Positions 17,543 through 25,155 of a DNA stretch of 64,000 nucleotides are shown in pieces. Source of the stretch: Mycobacterium sp. E2733 (lineage in GTDB: Bacteria > Actinomycetota > Actinomycetes > Mycobacteriales > Mycobacteriaceae). Location: positions 36,997-100,996 of the forward strand of contig NZ_LZJZ01000131.1 of assembly GCF_001667585.1 (NCBI RefSeq), written 5' to 3'. Position numbers and translations under genes: made by a program. Position 1 is the first letter of the stretch. Every line of letters starts with the position of its first letter. The notes under the pieces are model-generated. The model saw only the letters and a list, made by a program, of their open reading frames with translations. It ran no database searches and was not told the origin of the DNA.

Positions 17543-18211
17543 ATGACGATGTCGCTAATCGGAAACCGATTTAGTGGACATCGCGTCGAGCAGCGGCAGC
17601 AGTGTCTTTCAATTCCCGGAAGTTGGACCGATGTCGACCCGGTGACGGACTCGGTGATGGTGCTGGCCGCGACGGCGGAGTTGGGCCTCGAAGGGATCGT
17701 GTGCAAGCACCTTGATTCCGTATACACGCCGAGAGTGCGATCACGGGACTGGATCAAGACACCGCACCGTAAACGTGGCGACTTCATCGTCGGAGGATGG
17801 GTACCAGGCGTTGGCGTCAACTGGCAGACCGTCAGCGCGCTCCTCGTCGGCGCCTACACCTCACAAGGACGGCTGCAATTTTGCGGAGTGGTCGGAACCG
17901 GCCTCAGCGCCGCAGAGCGACGATGACTCATTAAGTGTCTACAGCCGTTACAGCGCATTACATCCCTATTCGCCGAAATGCCTTCGGAGATCGCCACTTA
18001 TGCGCGGCGGGCCAATGCCGAAGTGGTCGGGGCCATTGAGTACCGAGACTCTGGCATCACATTGCGGCATCCGTCGTGCAAGGGACTGAGGGCCGATGTG
18101 GACAGCGCCTCAGTGGCCCTGCATCCGATCATCCAGGAGCGGTGAGGTGCTCCTTTGCGCGTTGAGACATTCCGTTATGCCGCAAAGGGGCATACCGAGC
18201 AGATCGACGTA
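17543..18211 (+). pseudogene. ATP-dependent DNA ligase (LigC-like) pseudogene
   Basis: One frame reads AELGLEGIVCKHLDSVYTP, SRDWIKTPHRKRGDFIVGGW and GRLQFCGVVGTGLSAAERR, then TGA at 17924-17926. The same frame continues LQPLQRITSLFAEMPSEIATY and VVGAIEYRDSG, LRHPSCKGLR. These are the end of the nucleotidyltransferase domain (motifs IV and V: EGIVCK, WIKTPH) and the OB-fold of LigC-type ligases. The part with the adenylated lysine (motif I) is missing upstream. It is thus 5' truncated and carries one in-frame stop. The frame runs open to TAG 18209-18211, but homology fades near 18130. Confidence 0.7.
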
Positions 18212-18402
18212 GGCCGTTCGAGCCGCTGCTGATCCCGCGCCTCGCTGGCTAGCAGTCGCTCATGGGCCAACTGCTGGCCGAGGACCGCTTCGGCATGCTC
18301 GCGGCCCTGCCTGCCAGTGAGCCAGGTGAAGAACACGCCGCCGACGCCGACTGCAATCGACGCCACGGCTGCCGCCACCGGGGCGACCAACTCCCAGGCC
18401 AT
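18175..18402 (-). CDS. Small membrane protein, phage-like, possibly C-terminally truncated
   Basis: 75 aa. The N-terminus MAWELVAPVAAAVASIAVGVGGVFFTWL is a single membrane helix, then a charged helix (GRQGREHAEAVLGQQLAHERLL). Membrane helix plus coiled-coil proteins of this kind are common in actinobacterial prophages. In another frame the sequence after DQQRLER continues as TAYVDLLGMPLCG, which looks like the original continuation, so a 1-base indel may have shortened the gene. Inside the tRNA-bounded relic. Confidence 0.45.
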   Translation of the reverse strand: MAWELVAPVAAAVASIAVGVGGVFFTWLTGRQGREHAEAVLGQQLAHERLLASEARDQQRLERPTSICSVCPFAA

Positions 18403-18409
18403 GGGCCGA

Positions 18410-18661
18410 TTATCGCGGGTGTCGTTGGTAGATCAGGGTGCATCGGGAGGCGTGTCCGGCCGCGGACCGTAAGCAATGGGAAGAGACGTGTCCTAGCGGC
18501 ACCGGGCCGTTCTTTGCCCTTAACGCGGCGGCAGGTTCAAGAGCTGCAACTGAGTCGCGCACTGTTCGCTCGGCACATTCTCGGGCCTGGTTGGCGCGGA
18601 CCCAGGCTCGTTCTATGTCGTCCTTCGAGAGAGAAAGAGAGTGATCCATGTGCTGGCCCAT
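18410..18661 (-). CDS. Hypothetical protein, 83 aa
   Basis: From ATG 18661 (MGQHMDHSLSLSKDDIERAW) to the stop at 18410-18412. Residues 13-45 (KDDIERAWVRANQARECAER) are predicted helical; the C-terminal 30 residues are Cys- and His-containing without a clear pattern. A GGCGGG site is close to the start. No family recognised. It lies between the tRNA-Arg and the small membrane gene and probably belongs to the same integrated element. An open frame extending to 18895 overlaps the tRNA and is rejected. Confidence 0.3.
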   Translation of the reverse strand: MGQHMDHSLSLSKDDIERAWVRANQARECAERTVRDSVAALEPAAALRAKNGPVPLGHVSSHCLRSAAGHASRCTLIYQRHPR

Positions 18662-18864
18662 ACCCGCCTGTGGTCGTTCTGTGCCACGCTCGGCGTCCAG
18701 CTTATCGGTGGTCTGGGAGTCGAGTCCACGCCGATTCCGTGGCCAGGCACGCCGAAATATCCGCTGGCTGGCGCTGATGATCGCGAGAAACCATCGCACG
18801 ATGATCGCACGATTGTCGCTCCTTTGTGGCCCGAAAACCGCCTCTGATCTGCGGATTCCCGCCT

Positions 18865-18903
18865 GTGCCCCCGGCAGGATTCGAACCTGCGACACCGGCT
18901 TTA
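18865..18903. repeat. Candidate att site inside tRNA-Arg (right junction)
   Basis: The part of the tRNA-Arg gene repeated at 16322-16360 with one mismatch. It covers the 3' half of the tRNA up to the last anticodon base. If the two copies are att sites, the inserted material is 16361-18864, about 2.5 kb. No integrase gene remains in it. Confidence 0.72.
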
Positions 18904-18938
18904 GGAGAGCCGTGCTCTATCCCCTGAGCTACGAGGGC
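18866..18938 (-). tRNA. tRNA-Arg (anticodon CCT)
   Basis: 73 nt folding into a full cloverleaf. The acceptor GCCCTCG pairs with CGGGGGC (one G-U), the D-arm is GCTC/GAGC, and the anticodon stem CGGCT/AGCCG encloses the loop CTCCTAA. The T-arm is GCAGG-TTCGAAT-CCTGC and the discriminator is A. Positions 34-36 are CCT, decoding AGG. CCA is not encoded. The 3' half is duplicated at 16322-16360. Confidence 0.95.
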
Positions 18939-19149
18939 GGGCCGTCTGCGAACACCCGACCGCACCCCGAGTCGCATCCGTGCAGGCGTACATAAGGTGC
19001 GTCTAGCGTCCTGACGCCGTGAGTTTAGCGGGTCTGCTCATGGCGACCATTGCCATTCCACGCCTCGTCCGCGGTAGCGGTCGCTCAGCGCGGTTGGGTG
19101 TCAGCCGGCGAGAGTAGTCAAGAGCTAGCCGCCGGACTCGCCGGTTCGG

Positions 19150-19635
19150 TCAGTCCTCGTCTTCGATGACGTGCATGGCGGCTTCCTCGGCGGACGCCGC
19201 GCCGCCGTCGAGCCCGACGTCCGAAGCCACCAATTCATCCTCGTAGTCGCCGCCGAATCCCTCGTCCGGCGCGACAAGGCGGCCGGCTCGGGCGCGGCCC
19301 ACCTCGCTCCACTGGGGGAATTCGAACTCGCGCTCGGATGCATCGGAGCGTTGCTGCTCGGCTTCGTCGAGCGGGACATTGATGCGAGCTGCCGGGTCGG
19401 GCTCTTCCTCCGCGAGCAGCTGATCCATGGTCTCACCCGGGCCGAATGCGCCTCGTCCGTAAGGCCGCTCGGGTGGCGAATACCCCTCGTCGAGGACGTC
19501 GTCCACACCCCGATCTATCAGGGTGTCCTCGGGCTGAAGCTGGTTGTCGTCCTCGACACTGTATTCGCCGGCTGCAGGGCCGGTCTCGTAGTGAGAAGTC
19601 ACGATATGCCTGCCATGTGTCCGTCGTTCCTCCAT
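19150..19635 (-). CDS. DUF5709-family acidic protein
   Basis: 161 aa and strongly acidic. It contains SVEDDNQLQPEDTLIDRGVDD, VLDEGYSPPERPYG and ETMDQLLAEEEPDP, the core signature of DUF5709, an actinobacterial family of unknown function. ATG 19635 is used here; a GTG at 19602 (VTSHYETGPAAG) with a GGCAGG site is a credible alternative and would drop 11 residues. The C-terminus is rich in Asp, Glu and Ala. It lies outside the tRNA-bounded relic and is followed by another conserved minus-strand gene upstream. Confidence 0.72.
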   Translation of the reverse strand: MEERRTHGRHIVTSHYETGPAAGEYSVEDDNQLQPEDTLIDRGVDDVLDEGYSPPERPYGRGAFGPGETMDQLLAEEEPDPAARINVPLDEAEQQRSDASEREFEFPQWSEVGRARAGRLVAPDEGFGGDYEDELVASDVGLDGGAASAEEAAMHVIEDED

Positions 19636-19703
19636 ACCTGTTCTGCTGCAATATAAGTCGTCTCATGGAGGGGTAGGGCCCGAAGTTTCTACCCGAAACG
19701 TCA

Positions 19704-20129
19704 TCAGCTGAGCCGTTCGATCTCGTCGGCCGCATCCGTCAACGCTGCGGCGAGTTCGCGTGCGGCGATCCCGTCCAGCGCATCCAGGTGGCGGGCGTGC
19801 ACGGCGATCCACCGTCGCGTCGAGCCGTCGACCTGCTGTCGACCGTAGATCTGAACGCGCGCCCGCCCGCCTCGGCGAGTGGTGCCCTCAAAGTCGCGAA
19901 ACCAGTTCCTGTCGAGCTGCCAGTCGAAGGTGCGAACGGCACCGTCGGGGGGTGCGATGGCGTCGAACGGCATCCCGGCGGACACGTTCTTGGCCGCCCA
20001 CTGGCGCGCCATTTCCAGCAGCGTCCGCGGTTCGTCGCGTTCGAGGCGCTCGAGCTGAGCGATCTGCGCGGCGGTGAGCTGATCGGCCACGTCGCGCCAG
20101 GTTTGGGCGGTGTCGTCAGATGTGGTCAT
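19704..20129 (-). CDS. Hypothetical protein, 141 aa
   Basis: Starts MTTSDDTAQTWRDVADQLTA. The N-terminal half is helical with a cluster LERLERDEPRTLLEMARQWA. The C-terminal half alternates strands and charged turns (VRTFDWQLDRNWFRDFEGTT, ARVQIYGRQQVDG) and ends in a helix LAAALTDAADEIERL. The composition is that of a real globular protein. I do not recognise a family. It is separated by 68 bp from the DUF5709 gene and is on the same strand. Confidence 0.6.
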   Translation of the reverse strand: MTTSDDTAQTWRDVADQLTAAQIAQLERLERDEPRTLLEMARQWAAKNVSAGMPFDAIAPPDGAVRTFDWQLDRNWFRDFEGTTRRGGRARVQIYGRQQVDGSTRRWIAVHARHLDALDGIAARELAAALTDAADEIERLS

Positions 20130-20432
20130 GCTCTGCAGTCTGCGCGGCTGACCCGGTGCCGGCGAGAGTCGAAAGTCATGTCTTGAGTCAACTCCTGCGT
20201 CAATTGGCCTGGCAGCGGGCCGGCCCCTGCGGGCTCGGTTCCCCGCCAGCCGCCCTGTGTCGGCTTGCGGTTCAATGGTTTACCCGACTCGCAATGCCGT
20301 TCGCGTCGGACTGCACCGCGGGACGCCCCGAATCACGCCACGCGGCAACCGATGTCCTCAAACGACGGCCCACGACGGCCCAAGACGCGGAGAATGGCAA
20401 CCGGGATCGTGACTCCGGGAAGGGAGGAAGCA
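20130..20432. other. Intergenic stretch without recognised gene
   Basis: About 300 bp between the divergent 141-aa gene and the small CxxC gene. Open frames here overlap and have biased composition. Near 20368-20387 a CGACGGCCCA unit is directly repeated. I see no RNA gene or clear promoter motif. Confidence 0.5.
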
Positions 20433-20600
20433 ATGGCCGCAGACCCACAATGCGCCCGCTGCAAACAAACCATCGGACCGGGATGGCTCTACCTGACTGC
20501 GCATCGCCGCGGCCAAGCCGCGCCGGCCGATGACGACGCGGTACTCATCCATCTACCCGACGAGTGCCCGCGGGCCGGGGAGCACGTGCCGCCGAGCTAG
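20433..20600 (+). CDS. Small CxxC protein, 55 aa
   Basis: Starts at ATG 20433 behind an excellent AGGGAGGAAG site. The protein begins MAADPQCARCKQTIGPGW and later has LPDECPRAGEH. One CxxC pair plus a third Cys and a His could form a small zinc site, but no named family is recognised. Its last 56 bases overlap, tail to tail, the end of the phosphoribosyltransferase fusion gene on the other strand. Confidence 0.55.
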   Translation: MAADPQCARCKQTIGPGWLYLTAHRRGQAAPADDDAVLIHLPDECPRAGEHVPPS

Positions 20601-21981
20601 ACAAGTGGTCGATGAACCACTCGCGGGCCAGCACCGCGACCCGCTCGAGCGTCCCGGGTTCTTCGAAGAGATGGGTGGCGCCCGGCACGACGGTGAGCTC
20701 ACAGTTGCCCGGGATGGCAGCCCGCGCTTGCCGATTCAATTCCAGCACCACGTCGTCGTTGCCGCCCACTATCAGCAGCGTCGGCGCGTGAACCCTGGCC
20801 AAGAACGGGCCCGCAAGGTCCGGCCGCCCGCCCCGGGACACCACCGCCGCGACATTTACGCGGGGGTCGGTGGCGGCGACCAGGGCGGCGCCCGCGCCGG
20901 TGCTGGCGCCGAAGTAGCCGACCCGCAGCGCGGCGGTGTCCGGTTGCCGGCTGAGCCAGCCGGTGACGTCGACCAGCCGTCGCGCCAACAGCTCGATGTC
21001 GAACACGTTGGCGCGGTTTCGTTCCTCCGCCGGGGTGAGTAGGTCAAACAGCAGCGTGGCGAGACCCGCGTCGTTCAGCACGTCGGCCACGTAACGGTTG
21101 CGGGGGCTGTGCCGGCTGCTCCCACTACCGTGCGCGAACAGCACCACCCCGACCGGATGCTCGGGGATCGTCAGATGGCCGGCCACCGACACCGAACCGA
21201 CGTTTACCCGCACTTCCTCGTCGCGCAACGGTGGGTCGGCCGAGGCGGCGTCGCCGACCGGCCCCCGAGAACCGTCGCGGGCGCGATCCAGGAGCGCGAC
21301 CACCTCGTCGTCAGAAGTCTGGGTGAAGTTGCGGTAGCCCTGGCCGACGGCGAAGAAGAACTCCGGGGTGTGCAGGCAGACCACCTCGTCGGCGTATCCG
21401 GCGAATCGTGCGAACACATCACTTCCGCCGATCGGAACCGCCAACACAACCCTGCTCGCGCCCTCGGCGCGGGCCACCTGGCACGCGGCCTTGGCCGTCG
21501 CGCCGGTCGCGACGCCGTCGTCGACGATCACGGCGGTCCGTCCCGCCAACGGGATCCGCTGATGCCCACTGCGGAACCTGTCCGAGCGACGAGCCATCTC
21601 GGTCCGCTGCTTGGCCTCGACGGCGGCAATCTCGTCCGCGGATAAGCGGGCTTCACGCACCACGGCGTCGTTGATCACCCGCACCCCGCCCTCACCGATC
21701 GCGCCGAAGGCCAGCTCGGGCTGGAACGGCACCCCGAGCTTGCGCACCACCAACACATCGAGCGGCGCCTGCAGGGCGTTGGCGACCTCGAAGGCCACCG
21801 GCACACCGCCGCGCGGAAGGCCCAGCACCACAACGTCTTGACCGCGCAAGGATCCCAAGCTCTCGGCCAGATGTCGGCCGGCGTCACCGCGGTCGTCGAA
21901 CAGCCTCGAATCGCCACGCAGCGACGCCAGCCGTTGTGCCAGCGGCCGCCCGCAATCGCCACCGCGATGCCTTTGCGTCAT
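20545..21981 (-). CDS. Phosphoribosyltransferase / dienelactone hydrolase fusion (Rv0571c-like)
   Basis: 478 aa with two domains. Residues 25-220 are a phosphoribosyltransferase: VLGLPRGGVPVAFEVA, VVRKLGVPFQPELAFGAIGEG and the PRPP loop VIVDDGVATGATAKAA. Residues 260-460 are an alpha/beta hydrolase of dienelactone-hydrolase type: LFAHGSGSSRHSPRN (oxyanion), GYFGASTGAGAALVA (Ser nucleophile), IVGGNDDVV (Asp) and a His in GATHLFEEPG. Rv0571c, a DosR-regulated gene of M. tuberculosis, is recalled as the closest relative. ATG 21981 is used; later starts are possible because the first 25 residues are unconserved. Substrates unknown. Confidence 0.82.
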   Translation of the reverse strand: MTQRHRGGDCGRPLAQRLASLRGDSRLFDDRGDAGRHLAESLGSLRGQDVVVLGLPRGGVPVAFEVANALQAPLDVLVVRKLGVPFQPELAFGAIGEGGVRVINDAVVREARLSADEIAAVEAKQRTEMARRSDRFRSGHQRIPLAGRTAVIVDDGVATGATAKAACQVARAEGASRVVLAVPIGGSDVFARFAGYADEVVCLHTPEFFFAVGQGYRNFTQTSDDEVVALLDRARDGSRGPVGDAASADPPLRDEEVRVNVGSVSVAGHLTIPEHPVGVVLFAHGSGSSRHSPRNRYVADVLNDAGLATLLFDLLTPAEERNRANVFDIELLARRLVDVTGWLSRQPDTAALRVGYFGASTGAGAALVAATDPRVNVAAVVSRGGRPDLAGPFLARVHAPTLLIVGGNDDVVLELNRQARAAIPGNCELTVVPGATHLFEEPGTLERVAVLAREWFIDHLSSSAARAPRPAGTRRVDG

Positions 21982-22013
21982 CTTCCGAGTGTGTCGCGAC
22001 CCTATTGCGCACC

Positions 22014-22055
22014 GAAGGGTCGTAAGGCCACTCCCGCGGGGACCAACGCCTCCTG
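22014..22055. promoter_or_regulatory. Two weak DosR-box-like sites between divergent genes
   Basis: Against the DosR consensus TTSGGGACTWWAGTCCCSAA, bases 22014-22033 match at 11 of 20 and bases 22036-22055 at 12 of 20; the best core is GGGACCAA. They lie 33-75 bp upstream of the minus-strand fusion gene and 34-75 bp upstream of the plus-strand CapA-like gene. The support is mainly contextual, because relatives of both genes (Rv0571c, Rv0574c) belong to the DosR regulon. The match alone is weak. Confidence 0.3.
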
Positions 22056-22088
22056 GCCGTCGATTTCCGGCCGCCTAGCGTCGGCGCT

Positions 22089-23243
22089 GTGGCGACGGAT
22101 CGCTCACCGGGCTCCTCGCGTGGCTCCGGTGTGGTGACGGTGTTATTGGGCGGCGACGTCATGCTCGGGCGAGGCGTCGATCAGATCCTGCCCCATCCGG
22201 GCGATCCGGAATTGCGTGAGGAGTATCTGCGCGATGCCGGGGGATATGTCCGGTTGGCCGAGCGGGCGAATGGGCCGATTTCGCGACCAGTGGACTCCCG
22301 TTGGCCCTGGGGCGAGGTGCTGACGCTCCTCGATGAGGCCGCCCCTGACGTTCGGCTGATCAACCTCGAGACGACGATCACTGCCCGCGGTGAATTCGCC
22401 CACGGCAAAGCGGTGTGTTATCGAATGCACCCGGACAACCTGCCCGCGCTGGCGGCGGTGCGGCCGGACGTCTGCGCATTGGCCAACAACCACATCCTCG
22501 ACTTCGGTCACCACGGGCTGGCCGACACCGTGACGGCTCTGACCGGTGCGGGAATCCGGGGCGTCGGAGCCGGCGCCGACCTGCTTGCCGCACGCAAGCC
22601 GGCGGTGGTCGACGTTCGCGACGGAAACCGGGTAACGGTGGGCTCGGTGGCGATGCCGTCGGCCGGCGTTCCTGCGTCTTGGGCGGCGCGCCACGATCGG
22701 CCCGGCGTACGACTGATCCGGGATTCATCGGTGCGCGGCGCCGCCGACGAGGTGGCCGCGGACGTCCTGGCACACAAACGAGACGGCCAGGTCGCGATCG
22801 TTTCGGTGCATTGGGGATCCAACTGGGGTTATGCCATTGCGCAAAGTGACGTCGGATTCGCGCACCGGCTGATCGATGCCGGCGTCGACGTCGTGCACGG
22901 TCACTCCTCGCACCACCCCAGGCCGATCGAGATCTACCGCGGCAAACCCATCCTCTACGGCTGCGGCGATGTCATCGACGACTACGAAGGCATCGGTGGG
23001 CACGAGTCATTCCGCAGCGACCTCAGACTCCTGTACCTGACCGAAACGGATCCCGCTGCCGGAGAACTGGTCTCGTTGCGGATGATTCCGCTGCGCGTGC
23101 GCCGGATGCGGCTCGAGCGTGCGGCACGCAACGAGGCCGAATGGCTCCGCGGCACGATCGAGCACGTCAGCCGCCGCTTCGGGTTACGGGTCGTGACGGG
23201 GGCCGACGATCTTCTGGAGATCGAGTTGACCGGCAACCGCTAA
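22089..23243 (+). CDS. CapA/PgsA-like metallophosphoesterase-fold protein (Rv0574c-like)
   Basis: 384 aa from GTG 22089. Motifs: LLGGDVMLGRGVDQ near residue 18, NLETTITARGEF, VCALANNHILDFGHHG, WGSNWGY and HGHSSHHPRPIEIYRGKPILYGCGD. These are the metal-binding residues of the bacterial capsule protein A family (PGA_cap), which takes part in poly-gamma-glutamate capsule synthesis or export in Bacillus. No signal peptide is evident from this start. The rest of a capsule system (CapB, CapC) is not adjacent, but a poly-gamma-glutamate hydrolase fusion lies at 24094. It is divergent from the phosphoribosyltransferase fusion. Confidence 0.83.
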   Translation: MATDRSPGSSRGSGVVTVLLGGDVMLGRGVDQILPHPGDPELREEYLRDAGGYVRLAERANGPISRPVDSRWPWGEVLTLLDEAAPDVRLINLETTITARGEFAHGKAVCYRMHPDNLPALAAVRPDVCALANNHILDFGHHGLADTVTALTGAGIRGVGAGADLLAARKPAVVDVRDGNRVTVGSVAMPSAGVPASWAARHDRPGVRLIRDSSVRGAADEVAADVLAHKRDGQVAIVSVHWGSNWGYAIAQSDVGFAHRLIDAGVDVVHGHSSHHPRPIEIYRGKPILYGCGDVIDDYEGIGGHESFRSDLRLLYLTETDPAAGELVSLRMIPLRVRRMRLERAARNEAEWLRGTIEHVSRRFGLRVVTGADDLLEIELTGNR

Positions 23244-23247
23244 CCAT

Positions 23248-24066
23248 TCAACGCAGCTCCGCGATCACCCTCGAAAAGTTGTCGATGTTGTTGTCCTGCA
23301 CCGTGAAGGATGACACCCCGTACTTTTCCCGATAAGCGGACAACGTATCGGCGATCTCGCGGGGCGAACCGCTGAGCACCGACGGCATGGAGAGAATCTC
23401 CTCATCGGAAAGCCCCGGGGAGTAGGTGCGCGTCAGCTTGAGGTCGGGCTCGGTTTCGCCGTCCCGCGGCATCGCCGTGATCGCCAGGTTCAGCTCGAGT
23501 GAATCGAACCGGTCTCCCGCGGCGTTGCGGACGAATTCGACGCGTTCGGCGAACGGGTCATCGACGGCGCGCACCTTGGCGCCGGTCAGCCCGACGATGT
23601 CGGCGTTGCGCGCCGCGATGGTCAGCACCCGGTCACCATTGCCGGCGATGATGAGTGGCGTCGACGGGTGGTGCTCCTTCAAGTACTTCGTCATGTGTTC
23701 GAGGTAGTCGACCCGCGCGCCGGCACTGGGATACGGGATTTCCGCGGCTTCGAACTCTTCGCGGACGTAGCCGGTGCCGAGCCCGATCTCTAGGCGGTGG
23801 TCGCTGAGCAGATCCAGGGCCTGCATATCCCTGCTGAGCAGAGCCGGCTTATAGAACGCGGAATTGAGCACATACATGCTCAGCCGAAGCTTCGTGGTGA
23901 CCATGGCCACCGCGGTCAGCGTCGGAAAGGGCGCTGCGGCACCCAAATGGTCTGGCACACAAAGAATGTCGAAGCCTGCGTCTTCAGCCCGCTTGGCCTT
24001 ATCGAGCAGTGCCTCGCGCGACTTGAAGAACCGCATGCTCATCCCGAAACGAAAATCCCTGGCCAC
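23248..24066 (-). CDS. LLM-class F420-dependent oxidoreductase
   Basis: 272 aa. A luciferase-like TIM barrel: FKSREALLDKAKRAEDAGFD, PDHLGAAAPFPTLTAVAMVT, DLLSDHRLEIGLGTGYVREEF, PLIIAGNGDRVLTIAARNADIVG. This is the LLM class that uses reduced F420 in mycobacteria; the substrate is unknown. The GTG at 24066 follows GGAG by six bases, better than the TTG codons just upstream. It converges on the CapA-like gene with 4 bp between stops. Confidence 0.85.
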   Translation of the reverse strand: MARDFRFGMSMRFFKSREALLDKAKRAEDAGFDILCVPDHLGAAAPFPTLTAVAMVTTKLRLSMYVLNSAFYKPALLSRDMQALDLLSDHRLEIGLGTGYVREEFEAAEIPYPSAGARVDYLEHMTKYLKEHHPSTPLIIAGNGDRVLTIAARNADIVGLTGAKVRAVDDPFAERVEFVRNAAGDRFDSLELNLAITAMPRDGETEPDLKLTRTYSPGLSDEEILSMPSVLSGSPREIADTLSAYREKYGVSSFTVQDNNIDNFSRVIAELR

Positions 24067-24093
24067 CAACAACTCCGTTCAACCGAAGGACAA

Positions 24094-25155
24094 TTACCAA
24101 CAACGCGCCGCTTCCGCCAGTCCCTGGATCAGCGCCTTGGTGACCGGCGACAGGCCGTCGTCGCCGGGCAGCGGGCTGCGCGGGCTCAGACCCCGCACGC
24201 GAGGCGACAGCTCCAGCTGGGTCCCGCCCTCGCGCACCCGATTCACCGGATTGCCCGGATGCAAACCCCGCAACTCCGGCGGGATGTTGTCGAGGTCGGT
24301 GACCACCCGGTAGCCGGTCAGCTGAATGTGCCGGGCCAGATGCGCGGCCAGGGCGCGGTTGCGGCCGCCGGCCAGCAGCTGCGTACTGCGCCCCATGCGG
24401 CCGTAGCCGTGCAGCGACACCGCAACGTCGACATGGTCGAGGAACTCGGCGAGCCGCCGCGACTCGGCCGGGTCGAACATCGCCGACGGTAGATGGTGCG
24501 GGTAGTGGTCGGGATGCCGCAACACGTACACGGATGCGTCGACGGCGGCGGCGGCGCGCTCGGCGATCACGTCGGTCATTTCTTCCAGGCCGCCGCCGTG
24601 AATGGCGAGAAAGCCGAAACGCGAACGCAATCGGCTCGCCTCGATCACTCCAGGCTCGCTCAACAACGCTGAAAGCGATTGCGGCGCAGGCCCGGACGTC
24701 GACACCGACGCCCGGCGGGGCCAGCGCGAGGGATCCCAGCGCCGCAAGAAGTCGATCCAGCGTTGCGGCAGCCCGTGCTGCACGGCGCCGTCGATGATCT
24801 TGGGCAGGTAGCCCGGTCGGGGCGCACCCGGTGTCACCCGATGGTCGATGTAGACCCACGCCGGCGACGGCCCGGCGTCGGTGTGCACGGTCAGCCGGTC
24901 GCGCCGGTAGCGCACCGGCACACCCTCCGCGCTGTCCAGGGTCGCCAGGTCACCATCGGAAATCTGCCAGACCACGCCGTGTACCTGATTCCCGGCACAC
25001 GGCTCGACCGTGGCCACCCCGCGCTGGTTGATCAACCAGTCGTGATCGGACAGGACCGCCGGCCGTGGATCGGCGGCATCGGGACACCGCAGCGCCATCT
25101 GCCTGACGCACAGGTTCGACCCATATGCGAAGTAGGCATGCCGGCGGGCCGGCAT
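24094..25155 (-). CDS. Gamma-glutamylcyclotransferase / poly-gamma-glutamate hydrolase fusion
   Basis: 353 aa with two domains. Residues 1-120 begin RRHAYFAYGSNLCVRQM, the YGSNL glycine loop of gamma-glutamylcyclotransferases, and include the LDSAEGVPVRYRR stretch with the catalytic-type Glu. Residues 165-350 match phage-type poly-gamma-glutamate hydrolases: RFGFLAIHGGGLEEMTD (His and Glu zinc ligands), YVLRHPDHYP and VAVSLHGYGRMG (distal His). Both halves act on gamma-glutamyl bonds, so a combined salvage function is likely. Rv0923c, of similar length and also beside mntH, is the positional equivalent. Its ATG follows the mntH stop with no gap. Confidence 0.8.
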   Translation of the reverse strand: MPARRHAYFAYGSNLCVRQMALRCPDAADPRPAVLSDHDWLINQRGVATVEPCAGNQVHGVVWQISDGDLATLDSAEGVPVRYRRDRLTVHTDAGPSPAWVYIDHRVTPGAPRPGYLPKIIDGAVQHGLPQRWIDFLRRWDPSRWPRRASVSTSGPAPQSLSALLSEPGVIEASRLRSRFGFLAIHGGGLEEMTDVIAERAAAAVDASVYVLRHPDHYPHHLPSAMFDPAESRRLAEFLDHVDVAVSLHGYGRMGRSTQLLAGGRNRALAAHLARHIQLTGYRVVTDLDNIPPELRGLHPGNPVNRVREGGTQLELSPRVRGLSPRSPLPGDDGLSPVTKALIQGLAEAARCW

